Shown here: positions 22,813-29,292 of the stretch, one piece after another
Numbering within the stretch: the stretch's first letter is position 1
Layout: each line of letters begins with the position of its first letter
IMG/VR virus record: IMGVR_UViG_3300047276_000388
Location: 1 to 36,343 of that record
Source of the DNA: a virus
Reading direction: 5' to 3' (one strand)
DNA length: 36,343 bases
Notes under the pieces: model-generated
Database searches by the model: none
The model's input: only the letters and a program-made list of their open reading frames with translations
Told to the model about the DNA's origin: nothing
Made by a program: the position numbers and the translations under genes

Positions 22813-23623
22813 CCACCGCCCGCACGGCGTCGACCGCCCGGGGCGACGAGAACTTGGCGTAGACCGCCGTGGTCGTCGGCGAGGCGTGCCCGAGCAGCGC
22901 CTGGGTGACGAGGATGTCGCCGGAGGCGTCGTGGACCCGGGTGCCGAACCGGTGGCGCAGCTGGTGCGCTGTCCAAGGCATCTCCAGTGCGGAGAAGTGG
23001 TTGTTGATGATCCGGGACACGTCGGCGGGGGAGTAGGGCAGACCGTTCTCCCGCCGGAACATCGGGCCCGTCCGGCTCGACCGGGGTAGGGCGTCGGCCA
23101 CCCGGGGATGGATGGGCACGAGGCGGTCCTTGCCGCCCTTGCCCCGCACCAGCAGCATCTCGCTGTCGACGAGCACGTCCTCGAGGTGCAAGCCGGCGAT
23201 CTCCATGCACCGAAGCCCAGCCCAGCCGCCGAGCACGAGCCACGTCCGCACCGGGTCGGCGGCGGCGGCGACGGCCGCCTCGAGGTCGGCGTCGGGGATG
23301 GGGCGGGGCAGCCCTTGGCGCACCTTCGGGCGCACCATCGCCACGGTCGGGTCGGCGGGCACCGTGTCGGGGTGGTGGATCACCGCCCACTCGTAGAACC
23401 GGTGCAGCGTCGAGATCCACAGGTACCGGGACTTCGGCCCAAGGTTGCGGGCGTCGAGGAACCGCTCAAGCTCGTCGCTGGTGAGCGTGGCGAGGTGGCG
23501 GTCGCCGAACCGCTGCATCGTCAGCTGTACCTTGTTACGGAATGAGTAGATCGTCCCCGGCGTGCAGTCACGGCGACGCAGGTGCTTCGTCCACTCGATC
23601 AGCAGCTCTTCATTAGTGCGCAC
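22808..23623 (-). CDS. Tyrosine recombinase integrase
   Basis: A 271-residue phage integrase that joins attP to a host attB and, with a directionality factor, excises the prophage. Catalytic residues are visible: R138 in GWAGLRCMEIAGL, K165 in GKGGKDRLVP, H220 and R223 in TAHQLRHRF, H246 in LLGHAS and nucleophile Y255 in TAVYAKF. Residues 1-90 are the SAM-like core-binding domain; there is no separate arm-binding N-terminal domain, so it is XerC/D-sized. GTG 23623 was chosen because AAGGAGG lies five bases before it. It is transcribed in the same direction as the repressor, 86 bases downstream of it. Confidence 0.93.
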   Translation of the reverse strand: MRTNEELLIEWTKHLRRRDCTPGTIYSFRNKVQLTMQRFGDRHLATLTSDELERFLDARNLGPKSRYLWISTLHRFYEWAVIHHPDTVPADPTVAMVRPKVRQGLPRPIPDADLEAAVAAAADPVRTWLVLGGWAGLRCMEIAGLHLEDVLVDSEMLLVRGKGGKDRLVPIHPRVADALPRSSRTGPMFRRENGLPYSPADVSRIINNHFSALEMPWTAHQLRHRFGTRVHDASGDILVTQALLGHASPTTTAVYAKFSSPRAVDAVRAVA

Positions 23624-23709
23624 TGTTGCCTCCTTGTCGAAAGGTGGCGAGCAACGTAGGTCGGTGCGCTCGATGGATGCCACCGTGTCGTTCGTCCGAT
23701 GCTGGGTGG

Positions 23710-24024
23710 TTAGGCGGCAACAGGCATGGCCCCGGAGCATCTACTTCTAGAACTGCCCTCGCGGGCAACCTTGCGGCCCCGGTTGCGCCGGATGCTCGGC
23801 TCCAGGGCGACCATGACCCGCAGGTCGACGTTGAGGGCGTCGGCCAGCCGCACGGCCTGCCAGAGGTCAGGGACTGACAGGTCCCGTTCCCACTTGCCGA
23901 TGAGCTGACGGGACGCTCCGCAGCGCTCCCCGAGCTGGGTCTGATCAAGCCCGAGCTCGTGCCGGCGCAGAAAGATCAACTCGCCGAGCGTGGTGTCGTT
24001 GAGCGGTGATGTAACCAGTGCCAT
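23710..24024 (-). CDS. Cro/CI-type repressor
   Basis: A 104-residue XRE-family DNA-binding protein. The HTH covers about 12-70: LGELIFLRRHELGLDQTQLG, then ERCGASRQLIGKWERDLSVP with the recognition helix near 37-46. The C-terminal 30 residues are basic (SIRRNRGRKVAREGSSRSRC) with no peptidase domain, so it lacks RecA-type self-cleavage. It diverges from an excisionase-like gene, with phased operator repeats between them. The start codon at 24022-24024 appears leaderless. It is the likely immunity repressor, though a role as a Cro-type switch is possible. Confidence 0.85.
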   Translation of the reverse strand: MALVTSPLNDTTLGELIFLRRHELGLDQTQLGERCGASRQLIGKWERDLSVPDLWQAVRLADALNVDLRVMVALEPSIRRNRGRKVAREGSSRSRCSGAMPVAA

Positions 24025-24031
24025 GCCGTGA

Positions 24032-24037
24032 ACACTA
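24032..24037 (-). promoter_or_regulatory. -10 box of the repressor promoter
   Basis: On the minus strand TAGTGT ends seven bases before the repressor start at 24024, giving a leaderless mRNA. The box overlaps the first of three CTACA-type direct repeats, which would allow autoregulation. Confidence 0.5.
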
Positions 24038-24063
24038 CACGGCGCTACATCTCGCTACACGGC
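24033..24063. promoter_or_regulatory. Operator array of three 10-bp-phased repeats
   Basis: CACTACAC (24033-24040), CGCTACAT (24043-24050) and CGCTACAC (24053-24060) are 8-bp direct repeats each followed by two bases, so the CTACA core recurs exactly every 10 bp on one helix face. CTACACGGC is repeated exactly at 24035 and 24055. The array covers the repressor promoter and is the natural binding site for the repressor. Confidence 0.7.
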
Positions 24064-24089
24064 ACGGCGACAGGATTCATACCCGGTTC

Positions 24090-24118
24090 TTGCATGTTGC
24101 GGAATGTCATGTTATAAA
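24090..24118 (+). promoter_or_regulatory. Rightward early promoter
   Basis: TTGCAT (24090-24095), a 17-base spacer and TATAAA (24113-24118) precede the ATG at 24126, with a transcript start at or next to it. It is the best promoter in the window by spacing and -10 match. It likely drives the excisionase-like gene and the early operon. Confidence 0.7.
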
Positions 24119-24130
24119 TCGCAACATGAC
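24093..24130. promoter_or_regulatory. Operator with 15-bp-spaced CATGTT half-sites
   Basis: CATGTTGCG (24093-24101) and CGCAACATG (24120-24128) are a perfect 9-bp inverted repeat. A third half-site CATGTT lies at 24108-24113, and GTCATGTT there pairs with AACATGAC at 24123-24130. The three half-sites begin at 24093, 24108 and 24123, exactly 15 bp apart, covering the -35 box, the -10 box and the start codon. Confidence 0.7.
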
Positions 24131-24314
24131 TCAACAGGACACGACATTCCTCACGAGTGCCGAGGTCGCTGACCGTCTCCGGGTCCACGTCGAGACGGTA
24201 CGCCGCTGGGCCCGCAGCGGGCTGCTCACGCCAATCCGCACACCGGGCGGCCAGATGCGCTTCGCCGCCGCCGAGGTCGACGCTTTCACCCGGGACACGG
24301 AGGCGGCCGGATGA
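24126..24314 (+). CDS. Excisionase-like MerR-type HTH protein
   Basis: A 62-residue protein: FLTSAEVADRLRVHVETVRR at about 8-27 is the HTH of the excisionase/MerR family, followed by WARSGLLTPIRTPGGQMRF, the wing, and a short C-terminal helix. The ATG at 24126 lies on the right arm of the inverted repeat and has no Shine-Dalgarno sequence, consistent with a leaderless mRNA. It could be the recombination directionality factor, the Cro-like partner of the repressor, or both. It is the first gene of the rightward operon. Confidence 0.8.
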   Translation: MTQQDTTFLTSAEVADRLRVHVETVRRWARSGLLTPIRTPGGQMRFAAAEVDAFTRDTEAAG

Positions 24315-24403
24315 CCTACGAGCTGTGGTTCGCCGTCGTCGCCGGGGTCACCTTCGGCGTCCTCGCCGGGGCCCTCGCCCTGCTCATCGGCGGCTGGCGA
24401 TGA
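24311..24403 (+). CDS. Tiny single-span membrane protein
   Basis: A 30-residue protein, almost entirely one hydrophobic helix (LWFAVVAGVTFGVLAGALAL) ending GGWR. The ATG overlaps the preceding stop (ATGA) and its own stop overlaps the next ATG, so it is tightly embedded in the operon. Short membrane peptides of this kind are common in phage early regions; no function is inferred. Confidence 0.55.
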   Translation: MTYELWFAVVAGVTFGVLAGALALLIGGWR

Positions 24404-24708
24404 CCGAGATCCTCGCCGCCCTTGCCGTCGGGCTGGTCGTGCCGGCCTACTACGCCGGCCGCCTCGTCGAGCTGAAGCGCTGGGCCCGCCAGCGGGACCA
24501 CGCTTTCGCCGTCGTCGCCTCGGCGCACCGCCGCCTCATCGAGACCCGCCTGGCCGAGGCGCAGGCGCTGCGCATCGTGCGGGAGCAGCGGGACCTCCTC
24601 GACACCTTCGCCGACGCCGCCGAGCGCCTGAACCACCCCGGCGCCGGCCGGATCGCCCATGAGCAGATCGCCTGGGCCGCGCACCGTGCCCGCACCGAAC
24701 TGCTGTGA
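24400..24708 (+). CDS. Membrane-anchored coiled-coil protein
   Basis: A 102-residue protein with an N-terminal membrane span at about 3-19 (EILAALAVGLVVPAYYAG) and a long charged helix with heptad spacing (HRRLIETRLAEAQALRIVRE, then DLLDTFADAAERL). It is likely anchored with the helix in the cytoplasm. It overlaps the previous gene by four bases. No family recognised. Confidence 0.6.
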   Translation: MTEILAALAVGLVVPAYYAGRLVELKRWARQRDHAFAVVASAHRRLIETRLAEAQALRIVREQRDLLDTFADAAERLNHPGAGRIAHEQIAWAAHRARTELL

Positions 24709-24731
24709 ACCACGACCAAGGAGCCACCGCC

Positions 24732-25097
24732 ATGACCACGACCAACCAGTACCAGCGCCACGCCGAAGGGCTGCGCAACCTCGCCACGCTCGTCGACGAG
24801 CTCGACCGGTTCCTCGGGCCGCTCACCGAGTTCGTTCACGTCCACAGCAACACCTACCAAGCGAAGATGGAAGTGAGCCTGTTCGCCCCGTCCAAGGGCG
24901 AGCTGGCCGGCTCGAACTGGCACAAGGCGGTCCTGCGCCTGTCCGATCTGTTCGGCGAGCCGTTCATCGTCGACGACATCGGCACGCTCCGGGCGAGGTT
25001 CGACACGCCGTTCGACGTGCAGGTGTGCGTGTGGACCAACCGTCGCGGCTTCCAGCCCGTGCCGGCGCAGATCACTCTCGCCGAGGCGGTGGCGTGA
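24732..25097 (+). CDS. Hypothetical early protein
   Basis: A 121-residue protein with a helical N-terminus (HAEGLRNLATLVDELDRFLG) and an alpha/beta remainder (FVHVHSNTYQAKMEVSLFAP, GEPFIVDDIGTLRARFDTPF). AAGGAG precedes the ATG at 24732; a GTG at 24705 overlapping the previous stop is the alternative start. It resembles small actinophage early proteins of unknown function. Its stop overlaps the next ATG. Confidence 0.6.
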   Translation: MTTTNQYQRHAEGLRNLATLVDELDRFLGPLTEFVHVHSNTYQAKMEVSLFAPSKGELAGSNWHKAVLRLSDLFGEPFIVDDIGTLRARFDTPFDVQVCVWTNRRGFQPVPAQITLAEAVA

Positions 25098-25294
25098 TGC
25101 CCGACCATCGCCCCGGCGGGCCCCTCGACATCCGCTTCGACGTCGAGGACGGCCGTGTGGTGCTGCGCCTCTCCGACGCCGAGCACGGCGGCGGCATGAA
25201 CCTGCACTTCCCGAGCGCCGCCTGGGCGCAGGTGTGGCTCGACGAGCTCGCCACCCAGCTCGCCGACATCGAGGCCGAGCAGGTGTTCGGATGA
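25097..25294 (+). CDS. Small hypothetical protein
   Basis: A 65-residue protein that reads as two or three strands (LDIRFDVEDGRVVLRLSDAE) followed by a helix (AWAQVWLDELATQLADIEAE). The ATG starts within the previous stop (TGATG) and the end overlaps the next gene by four bases. I do not recognise it. The compact operon setting supports real coding. Confidence 0.55.
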   Translation: MPDHRPGGPLDIRFDVEDGRVVLRLSDAEHGGGMNLHFPSAAWAQVWLDELATQLADIEAEQVFG

Positions 25295-25413
25295 CCGACG
25301 CCGACCTCCTCGTCGCCTTCGACGCCCTCGCCGACCAGCTGCGGGCCGAGATCGCCGACGCCCGTGCGCTGCTGGCCGGCCTCGAGGCGGGCCCGGAGGA
25401 CGACGCAGCGTGA
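25291..25413 (+). CDS. Very small acidic helical protein
   Basis: A 40-residue protein, mostly one acidic helix (LLVAFDALADQLRAEIADAR then ALLAGLEAG) with the acidic end PEDDAA. ATGA at its start and GTGA at its end couple it to both neighbours. Short acidic helical proteins in phage early regions sometimes mimic DNA or bind host factors, but nothing specific can be claimed here. Confidence 0.45.
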   Translation: MTDADLLVAFDALADQLRAEIADARALLAGLEAGPEDDAA

Positions 25414-25742
25414 CCAGCCCGTCGAAGCGCAAGGGCTCGTGGTTCGAGCGGCTCATCCGGGACTACCTGGCCGAGACGATGCCGTGCGAGCGCATCCCCG
25501 CCGGCCGCAGCGACGACATCGGCGACCTGTTCGTCACCGCCCCGTCGGTCATCGAGTGCAAGAACCGCCAGCAGCTGAGCCTCGGCGCCTGGCTGGACGA
25601 GACCGAGCACAAGCAGGCCAACGCCAACAAGCCCTACCACTTCCTCGTCGTGAAGCGGCGGGGCGTCACCGACCCGGCCCGCCAGTTCGCCATCTGCACC
25701 GTCGAGCAGATGCGCCGCATCCTCGACGACCTCAACGACTAG
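25410..25742 (+). CDS. PD-(D/E)XK nuclease, Holliday-junction-resolvase-like
   Basis: A 110-residue nuclease. KGSWFERLIRDYL at about 8-20 has the first-helix glutamate, SDDIGDLFV at about 34-42 the aspartate and VIECKNRQQLSL at about 47-58 the E-x-K core. This arrangement is typical of small phage endonucleases related to archaeal-type junction resolvases. It probably resolves branched DNA before packaging or during recombination, working with the RecB-like enzyme next to it. The start is GTG 25410 overlapping the previous stop. Confidence 0.8.
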   Translation: MTSPSKRKGSWFERLIRDYLAETMPCERIPAGRSDDIGDLFVTAPSVIECKNRQQLSLGAWLDETEHKQANANKPYHFLVVKRRGVTDPARQFAICTVEQMRRILDDLND

Positions 25743-25749
25743 GAGCCAC

Positions 25750-27423
25750 ATGACCACCGCCACGACCGCCCACGCCGCCGAGCACGTTGAGCCGCCCAGG
25801 GACCGCTGGGGTCGCTACCTCATCCCCGACCCCGAGACCGGCAAGCAGATGCCGTACACCCGGGCCACGACGTTCGCCAAGACCGTCAGCGACACCTTCG
25901 GGCTGACGAAGTGGATGCTGCGCATGGGCGGGCTGGGCCTCGCCCAGCGCCAGGACCTGCTGCTGGGCATCGCCGCCGCCGACCCGACCGACACGAAGAC
26001 GCTCGACAGCCTCATGGCCGAGGCGAAGGAGCACGCCGGCGCCAACAGCGGGGCGACCATCGGCACCGCCCTGCACTCGTTCACCGAGCAGGTGGACCGG
26101 GGCGAGGCGCCCGCCATCCCCGCCCCGTGGGACGCCGACGTCGCCGCCTACGTCGAGGCGGTGAGCGCCGCCGGCCTCACGATCCTGCCCGAGTGGATCG
26201 AGAAGGTGGTGGTGATCCCGAGCCTGCAGGTGGCGGGCACGCTCGACCGCATCGTGCGCACCGCCGACGGGCGCCTCGTCATCGCCGATCTCAAGACCGG
26301 CAAGGACGTCTCCTACGCCATGGGCGAGATCGCCGTGCAGCTGGCGCTCTACGCCGCTGCGGAGTTCACCTTCGACCCCGCCACCGGCCTCCTCGAGCCG
26401 ATGCCCGAGGTCGACCAGGCGGAGGCGCTCGTGTTCCACGCCCCGGCCGGCAAGGGCACCTGCTCGGTGCTCAGCGTCGACATCACCGCCGGCCGGGAGA
26501 TGTTCGAGACCATCGAGGTGGTGCGGCAGTGGCGCAAGCGCCGGGACCTGCACACGCCGTATGTCTCCACCGGCGCAGCGGCTCCTAGCCCGGTCGCTGC
26601 GCCGGTGGACCCCGCTGCGGTGCCCGTCGACGGGCGGGCCGACAAGGAGGCCTGGTGCCTGTCAGCGGTCACCGAGCTCGTCGACGCCGGCCACGGCGAA
26701 GCGCTGGCGGGCAACTGGCCGCTGGGCCTGCCGACGTTCAAGGAGTCCCGGGAGCGGGGCCTGCAGATGACCGAGGTGTGGCTGGACATGATCCACACGG
26801 TGGCGCTCAAGGTCGCCGCCCAGGTGTCCCACCCGTTCTTCGCCTGCGGCGCCTACCCCGACGACGACGCCTTCATCCCGCCCAACCACGAGCGGGTCCA
26901 GGTGGTGCGGCAGCGCCTCGCAGCGCTGCCCAACGACATCGTCGAGCTCGTGCAGGGACAGGCCGCCGCCGCCGACATCCCCAAGCTGACCAGCGGCAAG
27001 GCCCGCCGCAGCCAGATGGACCAGATCGAGGCGTGGATCACCGCCGCCGAGGCCGACTACGCCGAGCGCCGCAGCATGGCCGCCGCCCACCTCGGCACCC
27101 TCCCCGACGAGGTGCAGCCCGCCGCCCTGCTGCTGGCCGGCGTGTCGGATCGGGCACGCCTGAGCGCCCAGGCGTGCGAGCGCCTCGCCCTGCTCACCGA
27201 CGCCCACGAACTCGGGGCGCTGACCGCAAGCGGCAGCGACCTCGTCATCGCAGAGACCGGAGTCGCCGACCTCCTCGAGCGCCACGGCGGCTCGAAGCGG
27301 TCGGTGGTCGACGCCGCCAAGGGGGCGGCGACGTTGTGCGGGCTGGCCCGGCCGACCAGCTCGACGCAGGTGGCGAACGACGTGATGTTGTTCGCCGCCA
27401 CCTACATGGCCAACACCCAGTAA
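25750..27423 (+). CDS. RecB/Cas4-like exonuclease with long C-terminal extension
   Basis: A 557-residue protein. The nuclease domain spans about 35-265: GTALHSFTEQV with the active-site histidine, VAGTLDRIVRT with the aspartate, VIADLKTGKDV with D-x-K and QLALYAAAEF with the QxxxY motif. Too few clustered cysteines are visible for a classic Cas4 iron-sulphur site. Residues about 290-557 form a second helical region with no motif I recognise, possibly for partner binding. TAGGAG precedes the ATG. With the OB-fold-like protein downstream it probably forms a recombination or end-processing pair. Confidence 0.85.
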   Translation: MTTATTAHAAEHVEPPRDRWGRYLIPDPETGKQMPYTRATTFAKTVSDTFGLTKWMLRMGGLGLAQRQDLLLGIAAADPTDTKTLDSLMAEAKEHAGANSGATIGTALHSFTEQVDRGEAPAIPAPWDADVAAYVEAVSAAGLTILPEWIEKVVVIPSLQVAGTLDRIVRTADGRLVIADLKTGKDVSYAMGEIAVQLALYAAAEFTFDPATGLLEPMPEVDQAEALVFHAPAGKGTCSVLSVDITAGREMFETIEVVRQWRKRRDLHTPYVSTGAAAPSPVAAPVDPAAVPVDGRADKEAWCLSAVTELVDAGHGEALAGNWPLGLPTFKESRERGLQMTEVWLDMIHTVALKVAAQVSHPFFACGAYPDDDAFIPPNHERVQVVRQRLAALPNDIVELVQGQAAAADIPKLTSGKARRSQMDQIEAWITAAEADYAERRSMAAAHLGTLPDEVQPAALLLAGVSDRARLSAQACERLALLTDAHELGALTASGSDLVIAETGVADLLERHGGSKRSVVDAAKGAATLCGLARPTSSTQVANDVMLFAATYMANTQ

Positions 27424-27447
27424 CCACTAGCAGAGAGAGAGACAACC

Positions 27448-27849
27448 ATGACCACCATCGACTGGGGCGAGTTCCAGGGCTCGTCAGGCGACTGGCAGAA
27501 GTTCCGCTTCGAGGCCGTCGGCGACTCCATCGCCGGCGAGATCGTCGAGCTGCGGATCGCCACCATGCCCGACGGCACCCGGATGCCCGCCCTCACCATC
27601 AAGACCGAGGACAACAGCGAGTGGAGCCTGCTGGCCAGCCAGATGGGCCTGCAGCGGGCCCTCGCCCAGCACCGGCCCGCCACCGGCGACACCATCGCCA
27701 TCGTCTACACCGGCGACGGCGAGGCCAAGCCCGGCAAGTCGGCGCCGAAGCTGTTCGACGTCGTCATCAAGCGTGGCGACGACGCCGTGCCGGCCGCTGC
27801 GGCCCCGGCGCCTGCCCCGGCCGCCCCGTCGGCCTCGAGCCTGATCTGA
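27448..27849 (+). CDS. ssDNA-binding-like OB-fold protein
   Basis: A 133-residue protein. The N-terminal 110 residues read as an OB-fold (RFEAVGDSIAGEIVELRIAT, ALTIKTEDNSEWSLLASQMG, RPATGDTIAIVYTGDGEAKP). The rest is a low-complexity Ala/Pro linker ending PSASSLI, much like the flexible tails of SSB-type proteins, although it lacks the usual acidic tip. Its place right after the RecB-like nuclease suggests it protects or presents single strands. GAGAGAGAG upstream is an unusual but usable ribosome site. Confidence 0.65.
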   Translation: MTTIDWGEFQGSSGDWQKFRFEAVGDSIAGEIVELRIATMPDGTRMPALTIKTEDNSEWSLLASQMGLQRALAQHRPATGDTIAIVYTGDGEAKPGKSAPKLFDVVIKRGDDAVPAAAAPAPAPAAPSASSLI

Positions 27850-27863
27850 GAGGGGACGCCACG

Positions 27864-28217
27864 ATGACGATGGACGAACTGCATCAGCGACTGCGGGAGA
27901 TCGGTGAGGCGCTGTTGGGCCTGGCTGACCGGATTGCAGACGAGAACCACGGCGTTGCGGAGATTTCTGATCTGACGCAGCGGACAAGGTCCAAGGTCGA
28001 GCGCACGGAGGAAACGGCGCGACAGGGCTACGCATGGACGGCGAAGGACGACGACGACCTTCTGACCATGTACCAGCTCAACGTCGACCTTTCCGTGATT
28101 GCCAAGGCTCTGAAGCGGACGGAGAAGGGCGTTTACGACCGCCTGTTCCACAAGGACAGCCCGCTCCGCCATCGTCTCGGCAATGACGACGGCACTGACG
28201 TGACCGACGTCGCCTGA
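27864..28217 (+). CDS. Coiled-coil plus SANT/Myb-like HTH protein
   Basis: A 117-residue protein with a coiled-coil-type N-terminus (LHQRLREIGEALLGLADRIA) and a C-terminal HTH of SANT/Myb type (YAWTAKDDDDLLTMYQLNVD, then LSVIAKALKRTEKGVYDRL). The last part fits a recognition helix. It may be a regulator of early transcription or a DNA-bridging protein. GAGAGGGGA lies before the ATG at 27864; 27870 is an alternative start. A large hairpin follows the gene. Confidence 0.65.
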   Translation: MTMDELHQRLREIGEALLGLADRIADENHGVAEISDLTQRTRSKVERTEETARQGYAWTAKDDDDLLTMYQLNVDLSVIAKALKRTEKGVYDRLFHKDSPLRHRLGNDDGTDVTDVA

Positions 28218-28234
28218 CCCACAGATCCCCACCT

Positions 28235-28298
28235 GCTCCGGGAGGGCCCGGGCGGGGGACAGCCGCAGCCACGGCAACCCCCGCCCGGTACCCGGAGC
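28235..28298 (+). terminator. Large two-segment hairpin in an intergenic gap
   Basis: GCTCCGGG (28235-28242) pairs with CCCGGAGC (28291-28298), and CCGGGCGGGGG (28248-28258) with CCCCCGCCCGG (28278-28288), separated by a 5/2-base internal loop and closed by a 19-base loop. All 19 pairs are Watson-Crick. It fills the 123-base gap between two genes. No T-run follows, so it may be a terminator, an mRNA-stabilising end or a structured RNA. Confidence 0.7.
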
Positions 28299-28340
28299 AC
28301 CCGCCACGACCGCCCATTCACGACAACCGGAGCAGATGCC

Positions 28341-28568
28341 ATGAAGACGTTACTGACCACCGCCATCGTCGCCGCCCTCGCCCTGCTGGGCTGGGCGGTG
28401 GACCTCCTCGCCGGCCTCGAGCCGGTCGCCTTCCTCGCCACGCTGGTGCTCATCGCCCTGGCCGGCTGGGCGGGCATCATCTACGCCACGGCCCGCCAGG
28501 CCGACGCCGGGGCGGCCCGCCGCCGGCGTGACGCCGAGTTCGCCCGCCGTGCCCGGGTGGTTCGGTGA
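28341..28568 (+). CDS. Small two-span membrane protein
   Basis: A 75-residue protein with two hydrophobic helices, about 4-22 (LLTTAIVAALALLGWAVDLL) and 28-48 (PVAFLATLVLIALAGWAGII), and a strongly basic tail (RRRRDAEFARRARVVR), which would stay in the cytoplasm. CGGAG lies about ten bases upstream of the ATG. It directly precedes a WhiB gene with an overlapping stop. Function unknown; its position does not suggest a holin. Confidence 0.6.
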   Translation: MKTLLTTAIVAALALLGWAVDLLAGLEPVAFLATLVLIALAGWAGIIYATARQADAGAARRRRDAEFARRARVVR

Positions 28569-29116
28569 TGGCGGGGGAGCACGGCACGCCTCGTTCATTC
28601 CGCAGTGGGTGCCGCTGCAGCGAGTGTCATGCCGCCATTGCCGACTACCACCGGCGGAAGCGCGACAGGCAACGGGAACGCGCCCGAGCTCGACGTGAGT
28701 CACGGCGCATGAACGCCGTCGCCGACGTCGGGCTCCCTGCAGCGCCCGCTTTCGACACTTCGTGGATGGCGGCGGCGGCCTGCCGTGACGTCGACACCAG
28801 CGTCTTTTTCGCCAAGCAGCCGAAGGATCGACTGGTCGAAGCGGCGAAGCGCATCTGCGAAGGCTGCGAGGTCAGCCGGCAGTGCCTCAACTTCGCCATC
28901 GCTACTTGTGCCGTCGGCGTGTGGGGCGGCACCACTGCCGAGGAACGCCGCAAGCTGCGGCCCGACAGCATTTCCTGCGCTGACTGCGGGGAGCCGATGG
29001 CGTGGAAGTCGGTGAAGCACGTTCGCTGCGCCGAGTGCTACCCGGCCTACCGCCTGCAGCAGAAATACGGCTGGGACCACGAGGTCGGCAAGTTCCGCCA
29101 GGAGGCGTCGGCATGA
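28568..29116 (+). CDS. WhiB-like protein with extra N- and C-terminal zinc-type domains
   Basis: A 182-residue protein in three parts. Residues 6-40 (HGTPRSFRSGCRCSECHAAI plus a basic helix) resemble a short Cys-rich DNA-binding unit. Residues 68-130 are the WhiB domain, with the four cluster cysteines C72, C97, C100 and C106, then GVWGG at 117-121 and a basic end. Residues 135-160 are a zinc ribbon (C137, C140, C154, C157). WhiB proteins carry an iron-sulphur cluster and bind the main sigma factor. Phage copies can interfere with host WhiB2 and block division or superinfection. The three-part fusion is unusual. Confidence 0.85.
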   Translation: MAGEHGTPRSFRSGCRCSECHAAIADYHRRKRDRQRERARARRESRRMNAVADVGLPAAPAFDTSWMAAAACRDVDTSVFFAKQPKDRLVEAAKRICEGCEVSRQCLNFAIATCAVGVWGGTTAEERRKLRPDSISCADCGEPMAWKSVKHVRCAECYPAYRLQQKYGWDHEVGKFRQEASA

Positions 29117-29292
29117 TTGACGTGCTGCACCATCTCCACGCCCTGCTTGACGACGAGCGGGCCAAGGCCCCGACACTGCGGAACACCGAGCTCGTCGACG
29201 TGCTCGACGCTGCCGCCGGCGAGATCGAGTGGCAGCGCAAGGCCATCGCCCGCCTCGAGGCGCGCATCGCACGACTGGAGGGTCTGGCGTGA
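29113..29292 (+). CDS. Short coiled-coil protein
   Basis: A 59-residue protein, wholly helical, with heptad spacing in LVDVLDAAAGEIEWQRKAIA and RLEARIARLEGL. It starts in the WhiB stop and its own stop overlaps the helicase GTG. Similar small coiled-coil proteins (E-I-E-W/R-L-R type) recur across phage early regions, including the two at 31837 and 32096. Probably a small dimeric protein of unknown role. Confidence 0.6.
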   Translation: MIDVLHHLHALLDDERAKAPTLRNTELVDVLDAAAGEIEWQRKAIARLEARIARLEGLA

